A stretch of DNA of 35,888 nt from UBA6244 sp041582875 (GTDB lineage Bacteria; Bacteroidota; Bacteroidia; Bacteroidales; F082). The stretch is taken from contig JBFHGX010000026.1 in assembly GCA_041582875.1 (NCBI GenBank), positions 1 through 35,888 on the forward strand, given 5' to 3'. The notes under the pieces were generated by a model. The model did not search any database. It saw only the letters and a list, made by a program, of their open reading frames with translations, and had not been told where the DNA came from. Each line of letters starts with the position of its first letter. Position 1 is the stretch's first letter. Positions 8,056-17,092 of the stretch are shown in pieces. Position numbers and translations under genes: made by a program.

Positions 8056-11000
8056 CTAAACAGTTTGATTGTTATTGAATTTTTTGGCCATGTTTTCGCT
8101 CAGTTGTTTTTCGATATTGGCATTAATTACAGCGGTTTCAACCGATTCAGGCTCAATGATTGTTTTCGATCCAATACTTCTCAGCCAAACAGTGGCCTGA
8201 TTTGTAAGCACAACCGACACGGGTAAAATGGTTAATATAAAGAAGGTACCAAACAATATTCCATAAGCCAGAGCGATAGCCATAGGAATCAACATGCGGG
8301 CATCCGGACTGTTTTCCAGAATCAATGGCATTAGTCCGGCTGTGGTGGTTACAGTGGTTAAGAATATTGCTCTAAAGCGTGAAATCCCCGCATTTTTAAC
8401 TGCCTCTATAATTTTCATTCCATTTTCGAGATTCTGGTTGTATTTGGCCATAAAGACAATGGCATCGTTGATAATAACACCTGACAAGGCAACCATTCCC
8501 CACAAACTCATCATTGAAATGGCCTGACCATGAATACCATGTCCCCAAATGGCACCAATGAAACCCAATGGTATCATGGAAATAACCAACACCCCCTGGC
8601 GAAACGACTTAAAATAAATCATAACGACCAAAATAATCACCAAAAAAGCCAACCCGAAATAAAGCATCATGCTACCCATCTGCTCACTCGTGTCTTTTTG
8701 CTGACCTTGATGCATATAGGTAATTCCAGGATGTTTCTCAATGATTATGGGCAACACCTCCTCTTCAAGATAAGATAACAAATCGGGAACCGATTGACTT
8801 TGATCTTTTTGGTAGGCATCAACCCTTATTTCGCGTCTTCCGTTATAGTGGTTAATAGTACTCAGACTTCGGGCTGTTGATATTTCAGCAATGCTTTCTA
8901 AAGGATAATTTCCCTGAGCTGTATGAATTAACATATTTTCCAACTGTCCAACATTTTCACGGTTATCATGTGAATAACGTACATACACCCAAATTTCGTC
9001 CTTCCCCTCCTGAATGCGTTGCGACAGCCCTCCATAAAAACCCTGACGCACCTCTGCCATGACCGATTGCGTACTTAATCCCAAGGCATAAGCCTGTGGT
9101 TTTAACTTAATGCGCAGTTCCTGACTGCCTATTTGACTGTTATTGGTGATATTATACAAAGCGGGCAACTTCTCCAGTTCCGCCTCAAGCTCATTCTTAG
9201 CAATTTCCAGATCATCGGGATCGTACCCCAACAAGCTTATTGAAACAGGTGCACCAAAACGATTTGATGCTCCCACAGCAAACTTATACGCTTCAGGTAT
9301 TTTTCCAACTTTGGCGGCGATGGCTTTCTTCAACAATTCGTCAGACACCTTGGTATCTTCAAGCGAACGAAGAAAAACCCTGATCATACCGGCATTGGTT
9401 CCATTTTCAGTTCTACTAAACGAATTGCCAAGAGAAATATTCATAGAAGTAATATAGGATAGGGTGTCGCCGTTTTGCTCCATCATTTCCCGGTTTACTT
9501 CCCAAACCTTATCCTCAATAAAGAAGAGTTCCTCTTTGGTAATTTGTTCATTCACTCCTGGCTTTAAAGCCAAGTCGATGGTAAACATGTCTGAGGGAGC
9601 GGGAGGAAAAAAGGTGAATGCTATTTTACCACCAGCCACCAAGCCAAGGGTAAGAATAAACATCGCCGATACGGTCGCAATGGCCAGCCCTTTGTGTTGC
9701 AATATTCGGGTTAAAAAAGGCAGATAAATCTTATCGCGAAGTCCAAAAATTACTTTATCAAGCACCACACGTATTTTCCCATACAACGATTTTGTGTTGA
9801 GCGGCTTAAGTACTTTGGGGTTGGCCAGGTGGCCGGGTAACACAAACATTCCTTCTAAAAGCGAAAAAAGCAAAGCCAACACCACCACAAAAGCCATTTC
9901 GTACATCATTTCCATTTGACCTTCAATAAAAAACAAGGGCAAAAAGGCAATGATAGTGGTGGCAACCGAAGTAAGTACAGCAGGAAGCACTTCCATGGTT
10001 CCGTCAATAGCTGCCCTCCGTGGGGATTTTCCCATTTCGAAATGGGTGAAAATATTTTCACCTATCACCACACCATCGTCCACCAAAATTCCAATGATGA
10101 GGATCATACCAAACAAAGAAATTAAATTAATGGTAACACCCGTGAGACTGGCCACAATAAACATCCCTAAAAATGCAGCCGGAATTCCCCAGGCTACCCA
10201 CAACGAAAGCCGAATATTCAATAGCAACGAAAGCAATAAAATGACCAGGATAACCCCAAAAATTCCATTGTTGATCAAAATAGAAAGTTGGCCATCAATC
10301 AAAGAAAGAAAATCCATTTTCACATCAAGATGATAGTCTTCGTGCGTTTCGTTAAACCGGATGATGTATGCATTAATCACATCCGAAATGGCCTCCAAGT
10401 CTTCGGACATCAGTTTTTGAACCATGAAAGTTACGCTCGGATTTTTATCTGAATAGCCATTGGTGGGATCTTCAGGAACTTGCAAAGTCACTATAGCTAC
10501 ATCGCCAATGGTCACCAACTGCCCATTCACATTGGCAATTAGCACAATTTGTTTAACAACTTCAGGATCTACCGAGCGTTGCCGGCTAAGAATTTTAATT
10601 TGTTCACGCGGATTTCTAATGGTCCCTCCCGAAGCATCAATATTATTGGCTGAAATGGCATTTTGAATGTCGGTAAAAGTTAGCTCATAGCGTCGCATTT
10701 GGGTTTCATCCAGTTCGATAGCCAATTCAAGATTCGAAGGAACTCCCATGATGGTAATTTGAGAAATCTTACCCGAAGCCAAAAGATCGTCTTCGATGCG
10801 ATTGGCCATGCTATTTAATTTGAGCAAGTCATCCGATTTGGACGTCAGTGAGAAAAACATGGCCATGTCTTTTGCCCTTGATTTTGAAACGATGGGCTTT
10901 TCGGCGGCAGCCGGAAAATTGGAAATACCATCCACCGCATTTTTAACATCCGAAAGTAGCTCGTCCATATCGTAACCGTTTAACGCGGTAATGGTAATGG

Positions 11001-11271
11001 TAGCCGAACTCTCTCGCGAACTGGAGGTAAACTCTTTGATGCCTGAAATGCCCCGAATGCTATTTTCGACCAAAGCCGTAATTCCTTCATCCATTTCTTT
11101 CGGAGTAGCACCGGGATACATGACCGAAACAGTAATCACCTTTGATTCAACCAACGGAAAAGTAGCTTTCCGCATATTCAATAACGATATCCCACCAAGT
11201 AGCACCAAAACGAGAATCACCATTTTCCCATAAAAGGGATACTTAACAAATTGGGTTATTATATTTTTCAT
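8056..11271 (-). CDS. RND-family efflux pump, inner-membrane permease subunit
   Basis: The 1071-residue protein has the AcrB/HAE layout: TM1 at about 15-32, a large periplasmic domain, TM2-6 from about 333, a second periplasmic domain from about 560 and TM8-12 at the end. The proton-relay Asp pair is present as D398 and D399 in LIIGILVDDGVVIGE. MYPGATPKEMDEGIT and SIRGISGIKEFTSSS are typical RND N-terminal motifs. It couples proton influx to export of drugs or other amphiphiles through the adaptor and the TolC-like channel encoded on either side. A metal-type (HME) pump is less likely, but the substrate is not readable. Confidence 0.94.
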   Translation of the reverse strand: MKNIITQFVKYPFYGKMVILVLVLLGGISLLNMRKATFPLVESKVITVSVMYPGATPKEMDEGITALVENSIRGISGIKEFTSSSRESSATITITALNGYDMDELLSDVKNAVDGISNFPAAAEKPIVSKSRAKDMAMFFSLTSKSDDLLKLNSMANRIEDDLLASGKISQITIMGVPSNLELAIELDETQMRRYELTFTDIQNAISANNIDASGGTIRNPREQIKILSRQRSVDPEVVKQIVLIANVNGQLVTIGDVAIVTLQVPEDPTNGYSDKNPSVTFMVQKLMSEDLEAISDVINAYIIRFNETHEDYHLDVKMDFLSLIDGQLSILINNGIFGVILVILLLSLLLNIRLSLWVAWGIPAAFLGMFIVASLTGVTINLISLFGMILIIGILVDDGVVIGENIFTHFEMGKSPRRAAIDGTMEVLPAVLTSVATTIIAFLPLFFIEGQMEMMYEMAFVVVLALLFSLLEGMFVLPGHLANPKVLKPLNTKSLYGKIRVVLDKVIFGLRDKIYLPFLTRILQHKGLAIATVSAMFILTLGLVAGGKIAFTFFPPAPSDMFTIDLALKPGVNEQITKEELFFIEDKVWEVNREMMEQNGDTLSYITSMNISLGNSFSRTENGTNAGMIRVFLRSLEDTKVSDELLKKAIAAKVGKIPEAYKFAVGASNRFGAPVSISLLGYDPDDLEIAKNELEAELEKLPALYNITNNSQIGSQELRIKLKPQAYALGLSTQSVMAEVRQGFYGGLSQRIQEGKDEIWVYVRYSHDNRENVGQLENMLIHTAQGNYPLESIAEISTARSLSTINHYNGRREIRVDAYQKDQSQSVPDLLSYLEEEVLPIIIEKHPGITYMHQGQQKDTSEQMGSMMLYFGLAFLVIILVVMIYFKSFRQGVLVISMIPLGFIGAIWGHGIHGQAISMMSLWGMVALSGVIINDAIVFMAKYNQNLENGMKIIEAVKNAGISRFRAIFLTTVTTTAGLMPLILENSPDARMLIPMAIALAYGILFGTFFILTILPVSVVLTNQATVWLRSIGSKTIIEPESVETAVINANIEKQLSENMAKKFNNNQTV

Positions 11272-11316
11272 TTCTTTTCAATTTTAGATTCAAAACCAAT
11301 GATTACGTTCATTCGG

Positions 11317-12429
11317 CTACCGCGACATATACTTGAATCCTTGATTAACAGACGCCAACGATTCTGTTACAATGAGGTCGGAAGAATCGATTCCTGAAAC
11401 GATAAACGAATCGTCCAGGGTGCGCTCGACCACCACTTCTTTTTTCTGTAACTTATTGTCAATTAACTCATAAACAAAGTTACCATCCACAAGCGCCTCA
11501 CGTGGAATTTCCAATCCGGAAACTTTCATTCCTGTAAAAGCGACATCTACATACGAACCTTCTAAAAATTGTTCATTCCCCTCTGGGAAATAAGTCAGGT
11601 AAACGCTCACCGACTGTGTCGTACCATCAATAAAGCCGGATATGCGCGATACTTTTGCTTGCTGCAAAACCCCTTCGCTGTTAGTGATGGTAACCTCATC
11701 GCCCTTTTTTATCCACTTTAAGTCGGTTGGAAAAACAGGGACTTCCACCTCCAGTTTATCTGTACGGATGATATTTGCCAATTCCACTCCAGGACTGGCA
11801 ACGGCACCTATTTCCTTATTTACGGACTTAAAACTTCCTTCGAAAGGAGCACGAAGGATATATCGCTGTAAATTAATTTGTTGTTGCTTCAAACTGTAAT
11901 AACTGGTAAGTACATTATTTGAGGCCATAAAAACCCGCTCTTTGGCCGATTCAATTATGGGAAGCTCAGGTAAGGGTTTCTCCGGATCGATGGCACTAAA
12001 AAAAGTTACCCATTTATCATACTGATCAGCATAATCCACCTTTAAATCAGGAAGTATTTTCGAAACGGTTTGCAAAAAGCTGCTCTTAGCTGATTTTAAT
12101 GCAGCCTGTATATCTTCGCTGTATATCTTTATGATCACGTCATTCTTTTTAAAACTCTCACCAGTTTTAAACCTAACATCACCCTGCATTAATCGACCCG
12201 TGACCTCCGCTGCCAGAGAAATGTTGTCGAATGAAGAGATACGTCCACGGTAAACCATGTCAGAGGTCATCTCGGTAAGCGCACCTTTTTGTGTTTTAAC
12301 GTACATGACATTCTCCTTTGCACTATCTTTTAGAGGAAGAGGTTTGGCATTAATTAAATAAGCCGAAAAACCAATCGCCGCTGAGAGTATTACCAGACTT
12401 GCTATTCCGTAAATTATTTTCTTTTTCAT
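11317..12429 (-). CDS. Efflux RND transporter periplasmic adaptor subunit (membrane fusion protein)
   Basis: The 370-residue protein has an N-terminal membrane anchor (about 5-26), then the barrel-sandwich/lipoyl half-motif ISLAAEVTGRLMQGDVRFKTGESFKKND, a short helical hairpin (about 105-190), the second lipoyl half YILRAPFEGSFKSVNKEIGAVASPG and a beta-barrel domain (IRTDKLEVEVPVFPTDLKWI). It bridges the RND pump and the TolC-like channel. It is the first gene of the operon, 45 bases before the pump gene, and faces the divergent kinase gene across about 200 bases. An Ala/Lys-rich insert in the hairpin is not unusual. Confidence 0.92.
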   Translation of the reverse strand: MKKKIIYGIASLVILSAAIGFSAYLINAKPLPLKDSAKENVMYVKTQKGALTEMTSDMVYRGRISSFDNISLAAEVTGRLMQGDVRFKTGESFKKNDVIIKIYSEDIQAALKSAKSSFLQTVSKILPDLKVDYADQYDKWVTFFSAIDPEKPLPELPIIESAKERVFMASNNVLTSYYSLKQQQINLQRYILRAPFEGSFKSVNKEIGAVASPGVELANIIRTDKLEVEVPVFPTDLKWIKKGDEVTITNSEGVLQQAKVSRISGFIDGTTQSVSVYLTYFPEGNEQFLEGSYVDVAFTGMKVSGLEIPREALVDGNFVYELIDNKLQKKEVVVERTLDDSFIVSGIDSSDLIVTESLASVNQGFKYMSR

Positions 12430-12571
12430 CGTTGAAATTTTTGATTGATCCAGTTCAATTATAATTCAGCGGCAAAACTGTTGCAATAAATCTTCTCATT
12501 AAAATAATATGAACCAATGGGGGAAATAACCGAACACAGAGTCGTTTTAACCCAATAACAGCGTATAACAA

Positions 12572-12588
12572 CGGTCATTCGGTCAATT
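12572..12588. repeat. Tandem CGGTCAtT direct repeat in the divergent promoter region
   Basis: CGGTCATT (12572-12579) is followed at once by CGGTCAATT (12580-12588). The pair lies between the efflux operon and the kinase gene, ending 23 bases before the kinase gene's -7 box. It could be a regulator site; this is inference. Confidence 0.35.
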
Positions 12589-12611
12589 CAGGCGTTTGTT
12601 AGCGAAAAGCG

Positions 12612-12619
12612 TACTTTTG
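12612..12619 (+). promoter_or_regulatory. Bacteroidota-type -7 box (TACTTTTG) for the first kinase/regulator pair
   Basis: This perfect TAnnTTTG match lies 29 bases before ATG 12649. A TTTG at 12595-12598 is only 13 bases upstream, too close for a standard -33. The position supports ATG 12649 over the in-frame TTG at 12634. Confidence 0.5.
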
Positions 12620-12648
12620 TTAATATTATTTGTTTGTTCAGGAAAAGC

Positions 12649-13692
12649 ATGAATACATTTGCGGTTTATAAATACACCATGAGAAAATACCCCATCAACA
12701 AGAAATTTTGGATGAGCCATGTAATCTGGTTAATCACATTTTGTGTGTTTTTCAGTATGAGCGTCTATTTTCAACCAGCGTATTATGCCTTTATTTCATC
12801 TATCTTCAACACATTCGTCATTTTTTCCCTTTACATGGTCACCACCAAAATACTTTTCCCAAGGTATTATAAGAAAGGCATCGACTATTTCATCATTTCC
12901 TTTTTTACTGTGGTCGCCTTTTCAATTATTTTCCTTTTAGTCGAAATTTATATCATTCCTGAATACCACAATCCAGCACATGAAAAGCCTCCCTTGTTTT
13001 TTCTTTTCATGCGCTTTTTTATGACCTTGGGATTGTCGTTTTTTATTGGAACCTCGGTAAGTTTGATGCAACACTTCACCAAACTAAAAGAGAAAGAGAA
13101 GGTACTTATTGAGGAAAAACTTGAAACCGAACTCAAGTTGTTAAAGGCCCAAATCAATCCACATTTTATTTTCAATGCGCTAAACAACATATACTCTCTA
13201 ACTTACATGAAGTCTCAAAAAGCACCCGAAAGCGTGTTGAAATTATCGGAGATGCTTCGCTATGTTTTTTACGATTGCAATAAAGATAGGGTAACCCTTT
13301 CATCTGAAATAAAATACATTGAAAATTTCAACGCTTTTCAGCAAATGAAGTCAGATTACAAGCAGAACATCGGCCTGATAGTAGATCAAAAAATTGAGAA
13401 CAACAAAATTGCCCCAATGTTGTTAATTCCATTTCTGGAAAATGCCTATAAATACAGTCGAATCGAGGAAAATGAAGATGCTTTTGTACGCATCGAAATC
13501 AGCGGAGATAACGAAACACTCCATTTTAAAATAGAAAACAGCATTTCACAACAGGTGAAATCATCACACGGAAGTGGCATAGGAATAAAAAATGTTCAAC
13601 ACCGTTTAGATATCATTTATCCTGGCCAACATGAATTAAAAATTGAGGATCTCAAGGATATTTTCCGCGTTGAATTATTGCTAAAACTATAG
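12649..13692 (+). CDS. LytS/YehU-type sensor histidine kinase
   Basis: The 347-residue protein has four predicted membrane helices (about 22-42, 46-66, 79-101, 118-138), a short coiled linker and a His_kinase domain. H172 in QINPHFIFNALNN is the phosphoacceptor of this family. N265 in IPFLENAYKYS is the ATP-binding N-box, and GSGIGIKNVQHRL is the G-box. There is no separate sensor domain, so the membrane part itself probably senses the signal. The adjacent LytTR regulator is the expected phosphate acceptor. ATG 12649 is preferred; an in-frame ATG at 12679 is possible. The gene is divergent from the efflux operon. Confidence 0.9.
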   Translation: MNTFAVYKYTMRKYPINKKFWMSHVIWLITFCVFFSMSVYFQPAYYAFISSIFNTFVIFSLYMVTTKILFPRYYKKGIDYFIISFFTVVAFSIIFLLVEIYIIPEYHNPAHEKPPLFFLFMRFFMTLGLSFFIGTSVSLMQHFTKLKEKEKVLIEEKLETELKLLKAQINPHFIFNALNNIYSLTYMKSQKAPESVLKLSEMLRYVFYDCNKDRVTLSSEIKYIENFNAFQQMKSDYKQNIGLIVDQKIENNKIAPMLLIPFLENAYKYSRIEENEDAFVRIEISGDNETLHFKIENSISQQVKSSHGSGIGIKNVQHRLDIIYPGQHELKIEDLKDIFRVELLLKL

Positions 13693-13721
13693 TCATCCAC
13701 CAATAAGTAAACAATATTCCC

Positions 13722-14447
13722 ATGAAAATCAGATGCCTTGTTATTGACGATGAACGACTAGCACGGGATTATATTAAAAATTACATCAGCAAGATTCCCG
13801 AACTTGAGTTACTGGGAGATTTTAATTCTCCGCTCAAAGCAACCGAGCTGATTAAATCGGGAAAGGTTGACCTTTTGTTTTTAGACATTCAAATGCCTGA
13901 TATTACAGGTGTTGAATTTATGAAAAGCCTGAACAAAAAGCCAGAGGTCATTTTCACCACAGCCTTTCAGGAGTATGCTTTGGAAGGTTTTAATTTGAGT
14001 GCAGTGGACTATTTGCTCAAACCATTTTCATTCGAGCGCTTTTTTCAGGCAGTAAACAAAGTAATCGATAAATTCGAGATTAAATCTGAAGTTTCTGATA
14101 CCGAATCACTACCATTACAAACGCAAACATCCTATTCGGATAACTACTTAACCATCAGGGCTGACCGCAAGTTTTACAAAATCAATTTCAACGAGCTCAA
14201 ATATATCGAAGGGCAAAAAGCTTATGTCACTTTTTATGCCAACAACAGAAAAATAACTGCGCTAGCCTCGTTGAAAGAATTGGAGGAAGCCCTTCCTAAA
14301 TCATTGTTTATCCGCATTCATAAATCGTATATCGTGGCCATCAGTGAAATAAATTCGTTGGAAGGCAATATGATAGAGGTAGATGGCACTCAATTACCTG
14401 TTGGAAAGAGTTATAAAGAAGCTGTTCTGAAGCTATTTGGCATGTAG
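13722..14447 (+). CDS. LytTR-family response regulator
   Basis: The 241-residue protein has a receiver domain (1-115) with acidic residues D9, D10 and E11, phosphorylation site D55 (LFLDIQMPD), T80 in FTTAF and K100 in YLLKPF. A LytTR DNA-binding domain follows (about 140-238; motifs KFYKINFNELKYIEGQKAY and FIRIHKSYIV). It starts 29 bases after the kinase gene, so the two form one unit. LytTR domains usually bind direct repeats and act as activators. Possible targets are its own operon, the divergent efflux genes or the CotH gene downstream. Confidence 0.93.
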   Translation: MKIRCLVIDDERLARDYIKNYISKIPELELLGDFNSPLKATELIKSGKVDLLFLDIQMPDITGVEFMKSLNKKPEVIFTTAFQEYALEGFNLSAVDYLLKPFSFERFFQAVNKVIDKFEIKSEVSDTESLPLQTQTSYSDNYLTIRADRKFYKINFNELKYIEGQKAYVTFYANNRKITALASLKELEEALPKSLFIRIHKSYIVAISEINSLEGNMIEVDGTQLPVGKSYKEAVLKLFGM

Positions 14448-14467
14448 GCAATTGAACTGTTTTGTTG

Positions 14468-14494
14468 TATACCTGCATAGTGATCTGCAGTATA
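14468..14494. repeat. Inverted repeat after the LytTR gene
   Basis: TATACCTGCA (14468-14477) pairs with TGCAGTATA (14486-14494) with one bulged C and an 8-base loop. There is no T run after it on the plus strand, so it is not a standard terminator. Confidence 0.4.
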
Positions 14495-14690
14495 AAAATG
14501 GATCTAATTCGTCGGTTGTATTCTAAAGTTGAAAAAAGACTGCTCACCTTTCATATGAAAAATAAGCCTTTCCGTTGAGCCCAATCTCCCATCCGTAGAT
14601 AATATTTTGCCTAATCAAGCTACGCTAGTACTTTTACCACCTAGATCAAAGTGATTGTATAACTGAATATTCACGTCAAATTAAATTATA

Positions 14691-16970
14691 ATGAAAAAAA
14701 TTACATTTATCCTGCTACTGATGCTTGCCATAGTCAATGGATCGTTTAGCCAAGATTTTTATGACATCAGCACCATCAACACCATCGAAATTACTTTTGA
14801 AGAATCCAATTGGGATTATCTCCTCGATCAGCTTTATGCAGCTGGAAATGAAGAAAGGCTAATCGGAACAGTTGCTCTTAACGGACAGGTTTTTGACAGC
14901 GTTGGCATACGCTACAAAGGAAACAGTACCTACAGCGCCAACCAGATAAAAAACCCATTTAATATAAAACTAGATTATATTATCGACGACCAATTGATTG
15001 AAGGCTACGGAACCATCAAACTGGCCAACGTTGCCAAGGATCCAAGTTTTATCAGGGAAGTATTGAGTTACGAAATTGCAAGGAAATATATGCCCGCAAG
15101 CCAATCCAACTTTGCCAATGTGTCTGTTAATGGCACCCTTCTTGGGCTTTATACCAGCGACCAGGATGTGGATAAATTTTTCATGCGCACGCACTTTCAA
15201 AGTGATGAAAATGCACGCATTAAAGGTGAACTTACCAGCGCTGGCGGCCCCCCATCAGGAGGTGTTTGGGAATATTATGGAGAAGATTCGAGTAGTTATT
15301 ACGATAAATACGCCCTGGAATCTGATTTTGGATGGCAGGAACTGATGTGGTTTTTAGTTACTTTAAACAACCACAATGAATCCGTGGATCAGGTATTAAA
15401 CATCGATCGTCACCTTTGGTTCATCGCTTTTTCAAATTTGTTTGTAAACCTCGATGGCCCCATCAACAATCCGCAAAACTACTACATCTACAAAGACGAC
15501 GCAGGCAGGTTTAACCCTATTCCATGGGATTTTAACGAAAGTTTTGGTGGATTTGCTTCACATCAGACTTTGGGTAATTTGAGCACTACACAATTGCAGC
15601 AAATGAGTCCTTTTGCCAATGAAAATGCCACTTCATTTCCAATCATCAGTAAGATTCTATCGAACGACACTTACCGCAAAATATACGTTGCCCACATGAA
15701 AACCATTATTGAAGAGAATTTCGAAAACAGTTTATATGAAACAAGGGGCTTGGAAATTCAAGACATTATTGATGCAGATGTACAAGCTGACCATAATAAG
15801 TTTTATACCTACAACAATTTTGTAAGTAACCTATACTCTCAGGTTGGTAACGGACCACAAACAGTAATTGGTATTGTTCAATTGATGGATGCTAGAACGA
15901 ACTACATTCAATCGTTAACTGAGTTTCAATATGCAGCTCCTGAAATTACCGATGCAGGACACACTCCCGAACAAGTTGCTTCAAACTCAGAAGTTTGGTT
16001 TACAGCCGAAGTAAGCGATGCCACACAAGTTTTATTGGCTACTAGATCGAGTTTAATGAATCCTTTCGAAACAACAACCATGTACGATGATGGAGCCCAT
16101 GAGGACGGTGCTGCCGGAGACGGTATTTATGGTGTCTCGATGATTGTTGGATCCACGGATGTGCAGTATTATATCTATGCTGAAAATAGCCAGGCCGTAT
16201 CATTTTTACCTGCAAGAGCTGCTTATGAATTTTACGAAATTAGCATAACAGGCTCACTGGTTATCAACGAGTTTATGGCCGACAACGAAAGTACTGTAAC
16301 TGATCAGAATGGCGATTACGACGACTGGATTGAATTGTATAACAATGGCAACGAAGACATAGCTCTTGGAGGATTTTATTTATCGGATGACGCCACTGAT
16401 CCCGGTCAATGGGCTTTTCCAGACACGACCATTGTAGCAGGAAGTTATTTGATTATCTGGGCTGATAAGGACGAAGACCAAGAAGGATTGCATGCCAATT
16501 TTAAACTATCCGCTTCCGGAGAAACCTTGGTATTGTCAGACAACAGTTTGAATTTACTAGATCAGGTTAACTTCCTGGAGCAGAAAGCCGACACAACAAC
16601 CGGGCGTTATGAAAACGGAACGGGTGATTTCATTGAGATGCTTCCGACTTTTGGAACTGAAAACACCAATTTCTTAACAGGAATCTCAGATCCATGGATC
16701 ACAGAAAACCAGAGACTTACCTTGGATCAAAACTTTCCAAACCCGTTTTCAAGGACAACAACCATCGGATTTAGTCTCGGTGAAGTGTCAACGGTTGAAT
16801 TAAAAGTGTACAACCTCTTTGGCGAAACAGTTGATGTTTTGGTATCAGAAAAACTTCCTGCAGGAAACTATCGCTACGAGTGGAATGCTTCAGGATTAAC
16901 GCCAGGATTATACATTTACGCATTAACAATTGGAAATCAGCAATTGGTCAAAAAAATGTCCATTCAATAA
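14691..16970 (+). CDS. Secreted CotH-kinase protein with lamin-tail domain and T9SS sorting signal
   Basis: The 759-residue protein has a signal peptide (cleavage near residue 20, GSFSQ). A CotH core (about 25-400) shows VGIRYKGNSTYS, NYYIYKDD and IPWDFNESF. A beta-rich linker (about 420-510) follows, then a lamin-tail domain (about 520-630) with LVINEFMADNES, DDWIELYN and GGFYLSDD. The C-terminal 80 residues are a type A T9SS domain (LDQNFPNPFSRTTTIGFSL ... GLYIYALTIG). It should cross the outer membrane by type IX secretion and be released or attached at the surface. It lies between two kinase/regulator pairs. The substrate of the CotH domain is unknown. Confidence 0.92.
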   Translation: MKKITFILLLMLAIVNGSFSQDFYDISTINTIEITFEESNWDYLLDQLYAAGNEERLIGTVALNGQVFDSVGIRYKGNSTYSANQIKNPFNIKLDYIIDDQLIEGYGTIKLANVAKDPSFIREVLSYEIARKYMPASQSNFANVSVNGTLLGLYTSDQDVDKFFMRTHFQSDENARIKGELTSAGGPPSGGVWEYYGEDSSSYYDKYALESDFGWQELMWFLVTLNNHNESVDQVLNIDRHLWFIAFSNLFVNLDGPINNPQNYYIYKDDAGRFNPIPWDFNESFGGFASHQTLGNLSTTQLQQMSPFANENATSFPIISKILSNDTYRKIYVAHMKTIIEENFENSLYETRGLEIQDIIDADVQADHNKFYTYNNFVSNLYSQVGNGPQTVIGIVQLMDARTNYIQSLTEFQYAAPEITDAGHTPEQVASNSEVWFTAEVSDATQVLLATRSSLMNPFETTTMYDDGAHEDGAAGDGIYGVSMIVGSTDVQYYIYAENSQAVSFLPARAAYEFYEISITGSLVINEFMADNESTVTDQNGDYDDWIELYNNGNEDIALGGFYLSDDATDPGQWAFPDTTIVAGSYLIIWADKDEDQEGLHANFKLSASGETLVLSDNSLNLLDQVNFLEQKADTTTGRYENGTGDFIEMLPTFGTENTNFLTGISDPWITENQRLTLDQNFPNPFSRTTTIGFSLGEVSTVELKVYNLFGETVDVLVSEKLPAGNYRYEWNASGLTPGLYIYALTIGNQQLVKKMSIQ

Positions 16971-17092
16971 TTCATGGGGGCAAAAAAAGGCCAATGGCAG
17001 TTTAAATAAAAGAAATGTATTATTTTGCAATGGCGGAGAAGAAAATATTCGATCAGTGTTTACCAATAATTCTCTTTTAATTCTAGTATACG

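Noticed and set aside
9916..10333. Long plus-strand frames opposite the RND pump gene
   Set aside because: They are antisense shadows of a well-supported gene with no family resemblance.
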